Below are positions 55,860-64,000 of a stretch of 64,000 bases of DNA, in pieces. The notes under the pieces are model-generated. The model was given only the letters and a program-made list of their open reading frames with translations, ran no database searches and was not told the DNA's origin. The position numbers and the translations under genes are program-made. This stretch comes from Portulaca oleracea. Its lineage: Eukaryota > Streptophyta > Magnoliopsida > Caryophyllales > Portulacaceae. Position 1 is the stretch's first letter, and each line of letters starts with the position of its first letter. The stretch covers positions 7,391,501 to 7,455,500 of the forward strand of contig CM055868.1 in assembly GCA_029582165.1 (NCBI GenBank), read 5' to 3'.

Positions 55860-56890
55860 TAAAAGAAAACTTAAATAAGTAGTTTTAACTCAAACTTTTT
55901 CAACATATGTGGCAACTTTTTGTTGACATTTTTTGCTGCTAAAACTAACTGATACTTAAGAGAAAAATTCAACTTCAATGTTTCGGATCAAAATTTTGTA
56001 ATACAATAGGATAAAGTAAAAAAAGCTCTTATATGAATCTTTAGCTCCAAATATTTTTGCCTGATAACATATGTCGCTATTTATGTCAGTTTTTTGTTGC
56101 GCTACTAACTGAAACTTCAAAGCAAAATTCATTTTTAACAGTTTGGATTGAAATTTTAGTATATAATAGGATGGACTCAGAAAACTCAAATATTAATTTT
56201 GAATTCCAAATATTTTCATTTGTAACATATATCGTGACACTTATACCGATTTTTTGCATATAAAACTAACCTAAACTTAAGAATAAATTTATTTCAACTA
56301 TTTGGAGCAAAACTTTATCATATGATTTGATGGACTAAAAAAGCCTCCAATGTAAGTTTTGATGTCCAAAGATTATTATTTGTAACATATATTATCACTT
56401 ATATTGACACTTTATGTCGCTTCAACTAACTCAAATTGAAACTTATGTGCAAAATTCAATTTCAACTGTGTAGATTGAAACCTTGTAAATTATAATTAAT
56501 AATATGACAGGATCGGATAAATTTAAAAAGTTCAATATGAATTTTGAGCTCCAATATTTTTATCTAATAACATATATCCCCATTTATGTCGACATTGTTC
56601 ACCCCTATAATTTACTAGAACCATTACAATACGATAGGATCTATTAAAAATATGAATTTCGATCTCCAAATATTCTCATCTGATAGCATATATCATCACT
56701 TATATCAACATTTTTTTGTCACTAATTAAAATTTATTGAATTTTAAGAGAAAAATTCCATCTAAATAGCTTGGACCGAAAATTTACAATAAGATCCGTAA
56801 GATTTGAAAAATTTTAAATATGAATTTTGAGCTTTATATTATTCCATTGATAATATATAAGACATATATGTTATTTTCTAAAAAAAGGAT
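55860..56890. repeat. Diverged tandem array, about 160-170-bp units
   Basis: The phrase CTCCAAATATTTTxATCTGATAACATATATC, in variants, begins near 56044, 56204, 56363, 56549, 56664 and 56831. Each is followed by a TTTATGTCGACATTTTTTG-like segment, then AACTAACT(G)AAACTTAAG and a GGATTGAAATTTTGTA-like segment. Spacing is mostly 159-186, with one short unit of about 115. A weaker first copy starts near 55890. No coding content. Confidence 0.75.
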
Positions 56891-58418
56891 TTCCCTAGGG
56901 AAATTTTTGAGTATTTTTCATTGCAAAACTATTTCTTAAAAATCATTTTCCTTTCAATAAATACATCATAGATAAGATAATAATTGTAGGACAATATTCT
57001 TTTTCTCTATTTAAACATTCAAAGTTGTCCAATTTAAAGGATATTGGACATGGTTTTAGATTTTTCGTTTGCATTTTAATTTGATCCATTTGTTTGAAAT
57101 TTAAACTTGAATTCAAAATTTTAATTTGCTTTCTTTTACGTACTAATGGTTAGGCTATAAAATCATTCCTGGGGTTTCAACCATCAGTTTAAAATTTTGG
57201 TTGAGATGGTTCCACACATGGTGTCAAAGTCAGACCTGAGCATGAGGTTTCAAATTCGAATCTCAGCACCCCCTATATTCATTTGCGCAATGTGAAGGGG
57301 ACCTTTGCAGTATCACGCTTCAAATATTATTATCTCATCTACTATACTCAACGACCTAACCTCATTGTTATGTATCTATTGCATTTACCTGTCCTGACAT
57401 AATTTTCACCTTAATTCAAATTTGTTTGGATTATCTGACGGTCCGATCCCTTATTTCTCAACTCTTTAACAAAAGTTTATTGATAAAATGATTTAGTTGA
57501 ACATTGTATAAAATGAAAACTTTGAAATATTATTATTAAATTAGTTATACTTTTTTTTTTCTCCTTTCACACTTAAACATTGTGTTAGAAAAATTTATAA
57601 AAAAAAGTAATAATAAGTTGAAAAAGCTACATTAAAATTATAAAGATTACAAATAAGAAAATTTGGTTCAAGTGATAAGTATCCAGTCTGATTAATTATT
57701 TTTAAGTGACACATTGGTTATTGTATCAAAAACTTTGATTACTAATTTTTTTAATATGTAAAAAGATTTTATCATATAAAATTAATGTCACTAGATTCTT
57801 AATAAAAAATGTTATTAAAAAAGTATAAAATTATATTTTTAATGAAAAGTATTAATTAACAATGGACCTTAAAAAATATAAAGTCAATATTTACAAGTAA
57901 TTGAATATAAATATTGTATAACTTTTAATATAATACAATATTTTACTAATTTATTTTTATTAATTTTAAATTTTGGCTAAATCGATTTATCATGGGACGA
58001 AGTTCTGCAACGTCTGAATGATGAGAATGATCAATATATATTAGAGGTATTCAGAGTATGTATTTAAGATATTTACGTGTAAATAATTATATGAGTTAGA
58101 GTTAACAATTATAATAGTCAGAATGAACAACCTAATAAATATATATAGATAAACAATTGTAGAATCTGAAAGACATATTTCGAGGAGCACCTAATAAATT
58201 ACATAGAGTAATAGGTGTCTGAATTGAAGCTATCTGTTGCATGTCGGCAAATGGTGTGTGTATACGTAGGAGCTAGGACGTGTACGTGTGGTTGTGTCGA
58301 AGCTTACACATTGCATGCTCGCTTGCTCAGTACCAATTAGCCGTGTATGTCCAAGCTGATGACCTCAGCAATAAATTGCACCATGACGTATATGTGCTCT
58401 TCGAGTGGATGTTTAATT
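56891..58418. other. Intergenic AT-rich sequence
   Basis: No gene. Near 57190-57290 a moderately GC-rich stretch (ATGGTGTCAAAGTCAGACC) resembles sequence around retroelement primer-binding sites but has no LTR next to it. Confidence 0.45.
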
Positions 58419-58836
58419 TTAAATTTTGGGTTATTGGAAGTTAATAATATCAATGTTGGAGGTATTGATAATAATAATACAGATTATTTTCTTGGACATT
58501 AGCAGTATTAATTATCGACCTATTTTCTACTAACCATACACCTCCGATGTAGTATGATTTTGACTCATGGAAAGATGATGTGAGTCCATAATGTGTGAAG
58601 TGGAAGGTAGAGCTTGTGTAAAAAATGTTGACGGGGACAGTAATACACCTTCCACGTCACACATTATGAAGCTACACCATCTTTTCGATGAGTTAAAACC
58701 ATAACAATTCGGCCGTGTACTACTGGAGGAAAATAAGTCGATAATTGGTACTGCCAGTGTTCAAGAAAATAGTTTATATTATTAGTATTCAATACCCTCC
58801 AAGTTGGTATTATTAACGTCCAAAAATCCTTAAATT
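58419..58836. mobile_element. Foldback MITE, whole-length palindrome
   Basis: The left half reads TTGGAAGTTAATAATATCAA and ATTTTCTTGGACATTAGCAG. The right half is the reverse complement of the same sequence with about 10-15% differences. The centre is near 58628. The short GGAAGGT and ACCTTCC blocks sit on either side of it. TSD is unclear. No coding content. Confidence 0.7.
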
Positions 58837-59511
58837 TTTAAGAAAAATTAGATTTTTTTTTTCAAATTTACTGAGATTATTTAATATACTAGTATTTGAT
58901 AGATTGTACGTATTGAATGAAATTTTTTTTTTACACCTGGACTATAGTGTTTGGTTAAAGGTTTATACTTCTTGAAAAAAAAAATGAAATGTTCATATTA
59001 TCATTATTTATAATTGTTTGGATTATTTAAATTAGGGGTGTTTTTAAGATTTGGTTACGGTTAATTTATTTTCGGCAGTAACACATTTTTCCTTACCCCT
59101 CCATGACAAACATGATAATATTATAAACTCTGTGAAATATTTTCCATTTACAAATGACAGTTAAATATAAAGAAAATAGTCAAGTTTAAAAATTTAACCT
59201 TAAGCACTCTCTTCAAAAATCTTTTACCAGCAAAAAAAAATCTCGAAATTTTACAACACTCACTGAGTCACTGACTTTTTTGTGTGCAAATGTCAAAAAT
59301 ATGATGTGCATGCAAGTAGCGCATGACAACCAAGTCATTTGGATCATATAGATTTGTTCAGGTTAGTTTTTTTTTTTTCTTTTTTGGAAAACAGGATCTC
59401 ATATATTATGTTTCAGGTCTTTGAATTATTATAGTAAGCTAAATTTTAAAATTGTATTAAAATAAGTTAAATTGTGAACTATTGGATTACAATGCAGTGT
59501 AAACGAGTTGG
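58837..59511. other. Intergenic sequence
   Basis: No gene or element recognised. Confidence 0.5.
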
Positions 59512-60151
59512 TGTTGGAAATATTTCAAGAGTATAAGACAATTATATAGCCTAAAGAATAAAGTAGATCAAATATAAGGATCATATATAAGTGAAACAAT
59601 AAGAATATGATCAACACGGGTGAAACAGAAAGCAACACGGGTCGTGTTGATTCAACACGGGTCGTGTTGAAGGCCAGGATTGTTTTAATTGCTAACGGCT
59701 ATATGATTTTGTGTAATAGTGCTTGATATCATTATTAAGCACGATTATTATGAGATTGCAACAGCTATATGACTTGACTTGGTCAAGGTCATATTAAGGG
59801 TATAATCTCATCATTAAGGCTCTTGATTACCCTTTGACTAGGGTATCCTAAGTGGGTGGTAATCTCCTATAAATAGGAGACATCCTAGGCTATTTGAGAC
59901 ATATCATTCTAAGCTAATCACAACCTCATTCTTGTCTATACTGCAGCTATACTTGAGTGATTCAAGTGAGAATCTATTTCTTGAGTGTTACAAGTGCTAA
60001 GTTTTATCCCTTTGAACATTTACGGTATAGTAAATAGTTCTTAAGGAAAGTGAGTTCTAGGCCACAACTCTTAGCGTTATCCAAGCGAGTTTCCATTGTT
60101 CTATATACCGTTTACTCCCTTTCCTCCAACAATCTTAAGAACTATTTAGTA

Positions 60152-62869
60152 ATGGCCTCGCTACGTGATATGTCTAGCAATTTCCAAAAGCTAGAGCGCT
60201 TTGAAGAAGTGGATTTCCGACGTTGGCAAAGCAAGATGCATTTCTTGCTAACGACTCTCAATGTGGCATATGTGCTTAACATTGAGATCTCTCCCAAGGT
60301 GAACCAAGAACCTTCGGTCGAGAAGGTGACAACCGAGGAGTCTCAAAAAGAGGATGCAATCGGCAAGATTTCCACGGTAGATGGAAGCAAGGATCAAGGA
60401 AAAGACAAGGTGCCCGTGGAGGATGCGGAGGCAAATCGGCAAAGGCTCAAGATGGAGAATGACGACTACATTTGTAGAGGATGCATTCTCAACTGGATGA
60501 GCGACACCCTCTTCGATGTCTATCAACATGTGGAGACGGCAAAGAAGCTTTGGGAGATGCTTGAAGCTAAGTACATGTCGGAAGATGCGTCAAGTAAGAA
60601 TTTTCGTGTTAGTCAATTCATGAAATTTAAGATGGATGGTAATAGGAAAATTCTAGACCAATTCCATGAGATTCAACGTATTTTGAGTAACTTCAAGCAA
60701 CACAATTTGAACATGGATGAAACCATAATCGTATCCTCTATTATTGACAAGCTACCTTCTTCTTGGAATGAAACTAAAAGGGCTCTCATGCACCTGAAAG
60801 AGGCTATGTCTCTTGAAGGTTTGGCTAACTATCTTCGGATTGAAGAGGAGTTACGCCTACAAGATGGTACCAAAGAGCAATCTAAGGTCCATATGGTGCA
60901 AGAGAATAAGGGAAACAAGAATAAGAACAAGAGCCACAACAAAACTAGCAAGGGAATTCAAAAGCCTAAGCAAGTTTGTTGGGAATGTGGCAAACCGAGG
61001 CACACAAAGAGAGAGTGTTACCAATGGAAAAAGAAGCATGGTCTTTTGAACAAAGATACATCTAAGGGCAAGAGTAAGGAGAAGGAACCCAATTCCTTCG
61101 TGGCCATGATTAAGGATCATATTAACATGGTATCCATTGGTTGTAATGATTGGTACATAGACTCGGGTGCGCCAAGGCATGTTTGCGTTGACAAGAGTTT
61201 ATTCAAGACTCTCAAACCGGCGGATGATGGTGTGAGACTCTACATGGGCAATAATCATCCGGTTAAAGTTGAAGGCATTGGGCAAGTGGAACTTGTTTTC
61301 ACTTCCGGTAAGTCTTTGCTTTTAAATTATGTGTATTTAGCTCCGGAAGTATGTAAGAATCTTGTATCCGGTTATCTCCTTAGCAAGTTTGGTTTTATGC
61401 AAGTTTATGATGGAGATAATTATGTACTTTCCAAGGGTGGGACTTTTGTAGGGAAGGGATATGCTTATGGGGAGATGTTTAAATTGAATGCAAAAAGTAA
61501 TAAAGATGGCCTGATTTCCGCTTATATGCATGTGTCTACTTTGAATAAGTCTTTTCTATGGTATGCTAGATTAGGACATGTGAACTTTTCAAAGTTGAAA
61601 GAAATGTCTAATCTTGATTTGATTCCTAAGTTGAATGATGACATAGAAAAGTGTAAGACATGCATACTTAATAAAATCACCAAAAGTTCATTCTCAAGTG
61701 TAAAAAGAACTTCTAAATTGTTTGATTTAATTCATAGTGATTTAGGAGATTTTCATAGTACACCTTCAATAGGTGGTAAGAAGTATTATGTGACATTCAT
61801 TGATGATTATTCTAGATATTGTCAAGTTTATCTTTTGAGTTCTAAAGATGAAACACTTGAAAAGTTTAGAGTTTACAAAACTAGAAGTGAACTTCAATGT
61901 GAGACCTTGATTAAAACTTTAAGATCCGATAGGGGAGGGGAATATTATGATCCAAAGTTTTTCCAAGAAACGGGCATTGTTCATGAAACAACCGCTCCGT
62001 ATACTCCACAACAAAATGGGGTTGCTGAAAGGAAAAATAGAACTTTAAAAGAAATGGTGAATTCTGTGTTGTCTAACTCCGGTTTAAGTAATGGATTTTG
62101 GGGTGAAGCCATGTTAACGGCTTGTTATATTTTGAATAGAGTTCCATTCAAAGGGAATTCTAGTACCCCATATGAGTTATGGAACAAAAGAAAGCCAAGT
62201 CTTAAGTATTTTAAGATTTGGAGTTGTAGGGCTATAGTAAGACTCCCAGAACCTAAGAAAAGAAAGTTTGGTGAAAGAGGAATTGAGTGCATCTTTATAG
62301 GCTATGCTCAAGATAGCAAAGCTTATAGGTTTTTGGTGGTTGAGTCAAATGAGTACATTTCGGTGAATACCGTAATGGAATCAATAGATGCAATTTTTGA
62401 CGAGACTAGGTTCTCTTCAATTCCTAGACCTAAAGAAATAACTCAAGATATTGTTCCTCTAATTGATCCTCAAGATGAAAATCATGAGGGTATATCCATT
62501 CAATATGATCTTTTGACTCATGAGGCTATTCATGATGAAGAAGATGAAAGTATTGAGTTAAGAAGGAGTAACAAGTCAAGGAAACCAAAAGATTTTGGTT
62601 CGGACTTCTATGTTTATTTAGTAAAAGGTTCAAGGGACTCAGTTGAAAGTGAGACCCTATATATGTACAACATAGATAAGGATCCTAAAACTTTTAAAGA
62701 AGCTATGCAATCTCATGATGCTTCTTTGTGGAAAGAAGCGGTACAAGATGAGATTGATTCAATAATGGAAAACAATGTTTGGATATTGGTTGACCTTCCT
62801 CCGGGAAGTAAACCAATTACCTCTAAGTGGATCTTTAAAAGGAAAATGAAAGTAGATGGTACCGTTGAG
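60152..62869 (+). pseudogene. gag-pol: copia Gag-Pol: Gag, protease, integrase, start of reverse transcriptase
   Basis: The native start is taken as the Met at 60152, with Gag homology beginning within 20 residues (FQKLERFEEVDFRRWQSKM); a longer frame from 60050 is open but lies in the leader. Gag is a UBN2-type domain; a CX2CX4HX4C zinc knuckle lies near residue 275 (CWECGKPRHTKREC). The protease has WYIDSGAPRHVC near residue 334, with Pro where the motif usually has Ser. Integrase follows with LWYARLGH, HSDLGDF, RSDRGGEYY and QQNGVAERKNRT. The reverse transcriptase begins (NNVWILVDLPPGSKPITSKW) and is cut at 62869 by the MITE. More than 900 codons are open, so decay is recent. Confidence 0.9.
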
Positions 62870-63068
62870 CAGTGGCGGATCTCAACTTCCAAATTAGGGG
62901 TGTCCAATTTTCAGTAAATTCAGTAATACTAATATTTGAGCTTTTTTAGGGGTGTCCATTTAACACATATGTATATTTTTCCTTTCCTAGTAATATAGGC
63001 TAGTTAAATTTTTTTTGAGGCCAGGGGTGTCCATGGACACCCCTACCATAGCCCCACATCCGCCCCTG
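62870..63068. mobile_element. hAT-type MITE inside the copia reverse transcriptase
   Basis: The ends are CAGTGGCGGATCTCA and ACATCCGCCCCTG, an imperfect inverted pair of the CAGGGGCGGA type. The 8-bp repeats CCGTTGAG (62862-62869) and CCGTTAAG (63069-63076) flank it, 7 of 8 matching. The interior holds GGGGTGTCCAATTTT and GGGGTGTCCATTT repeats. The insertion plus one TSD copy is 207 bases, a multiple of three. Confidence 0.9.
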
Positions 63069-63076
63069 CCGTTAAG

Positions 63077-64000
63077 AGGTATAAAGCTCGATTGGTTGTA
63101 AGGGGCTTTACTCAAAAGTATGGTATTGACTACTTTGATACATATGCGCCGATGGCTAGGATAGCTTCAATACGTGTATTGTTAGCTTTAGCTACTATTC
63201 ATAAGCTAGTTATCCATCAAATGGATGTCAAAACTAGAAGAGGAGGTGTATATGGAACAACCCGAAGGGTTTGTTGTTGAAGGTCAAGAAAAGAAAGTTT
63301 GTAAACTTATAAGGTCTTTATATGGACTTAAGCAAGCACCTAAGCAATGACATAAAAAATTTGATGAAGTAGTGCTTTCAAGTGGTTATAAGATCAATGA
63401 ATCGGATAAGTGCATATACTCTAAGTTTGAGAATGGAAAAGGGGTGATTATATGCCTATACGTTGATGACATGTTGATCTTTGGGACCGACATGGAACAA
63501 GTTAATAAGACCAAAGAATTTCTATCCTCAAAGTTCTCTATGAAGGACATGGGTGAAGCGGATGTAATTCTTGGTATTAAGATCATTAGAAATAATGATA
63601 AGATAAGTTTATCTCAAGAGCATTACATTGAGAAAGTATTGAACAAGTTTGGAGGTGATAAGTTATATCCAGCTGTAACTCCATATGATTCAAGTAAGAA
63701 ACTAGAGAAAAATTTGGGTTCTTCGATTAATCAACTTGAGTATGCTAAGTTGATTAGAAGTCTCATGTATGCTATGAAAAGTACAAGGCCAGACATTGCT
63801 TATGCAATTGGCATGTTAAGTAGGTTTACAAGTAATCCGAGTAATATGCATTGGTTTGCAATTCGGAGAGTATTAAGATATTTAGCTGGTACTAAAAGTT
63901 ATCAACTCACATATAAGGGAGAACCTTCAGTATTGGAAGGATACTCGGATGCGAGTTAGATTAATAAAGGAGATTTCTCCTGTACCAGTGGATGGGTGTT
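63077..64000 (+). pseudogene. pol: copia reverse transcriptase and RNase H, broken
   Basis: Homology resumes right after the MITE (RYKARLVVRGFTQKYGIDYF). At about 63235 MDVKT should be followed by AFLNGE; those bases are missing, with a frame change equal to a loss of 2 mod 3 bases (about 20 nt). In the new frame EEEVYMEQPEGFV and LYGLKQAPKQ follow, then TGA at 63348-63350 in place of the usual Trp. The catalytic YVDDMLIFG is intact near 63460. RNase H begins with GYSDAS and is cut by TAG at 63957-63959, again at a usual Trp, with homology (DFSCTSGWV) continuing to the window edge. Confidence 0.88.

Larger units (their letters stand above)
59512..64000 (+). mobile_element. copia retrotransposon (Tork-like), partial at the window edge
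   Basis: The putative 5' LTR starts TGTTGGAAATATTTC at 59512 and probably ends near 60131, but no canonical primer-binding site follows. Two CAACACGGGTCGTGTTG palindromes lie at about 59637-59678. The coding region (gag to RNase H) begins at 60152. The 3' part lies beyond the window. The element is disrupted by a hAT MITE, an indel and two stops. Confidence 0.8.

Noticed and set aside
57190..57290. Possible tRNA or SINE (TTTCAAATTCGAATCTC resembles a B box)
   Set aside because: No cloverleaf can be formed, no A box at proper distance, and no flanking duplications or A tail.

Overview
The window is plant nuclear DNA, almost certainly from a eudicot. It is AT-rich, has no bacterial-style gene organisation, and is built mostly from nested transposable elements of several superfamilies (copia, gypsy/chromovirus, Mutator-like, hAT, CACTA, Stowaway-like, Helitron). 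It also holds a small organelle-DNA insertion. I see no intact, clearly functional host gene; coding material is transposon-derived, captured, or broken. The species cannot be fixed from the sequence.

Layout. 1-1967: tail and long terminal repeat (LTR) of a probable gypsy element carrying a repeated GC-rich palindrome. 1995-8347: a host-like open reading frame split by a 5.8-kb composite (2190-7988) of inverted chromovirus LTR copies, which itself holds a nested 2.25-kb element and a large palindrome. 8967-14148: a complete, young copia retrotransposon (217-bp LTRs differing at one position, TSD CCTCC) whose coding region is nevertheless broken. 14337-16056: a Pack-MULE with an F-box gene fragment. 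16.3-16.9 kb: degenerate TGCTCATAA repeats. 18.1-22.2 kb: a Stowaway-like MITE, a hAT MITE with a GRF zinc-finger Pack-MULE nested six bases inside it, and a second hAT MITE, lying among diverged tandem units. 25.1-30.8 kb: a very large inverted-repeat element enclosing an array of about 260-bp units. 31.9-37.8 kb: a Mutator-like region with a plant-mobile-domain gene, a MULE transposase and an OTU protease-like domain. 38.4 kb: a CACTA foldback MITE. 39.2-41.6 kb: a second Pack-MULE whose right TIR is split by chimeric organelle-like DNA (ycf2 and atp1 fragments plus an RNase H fragment). 42.1-45.1 kb: Helitron Rep/helicase remnants and two Helitron-type 3' ends. 45.3-50.5 kb: a decayed minus-strand copia element holding a solo LTR with a perfect TSD. 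52.7-58.8 kb: a second CACTA MITE, another solo LTR, an about 165-bp tandem array and a foldback MITE. 59.5 kb to the end: a copia element disrupted by a 199-bp hAT MITE, a small deletion and two TGG-to-stop changes, and cut off by the window edge.

Relationships. Target-site duplications (TSDs) let the insertion order be read at several places. The most distinctive features are the inverted-LTR palindromes in a split ORF, the 25-31 kb inverted repeat with its satellite, the mobile-domain/transposase/OTU cluster, and the organelle chimera inside a transposon terminus.
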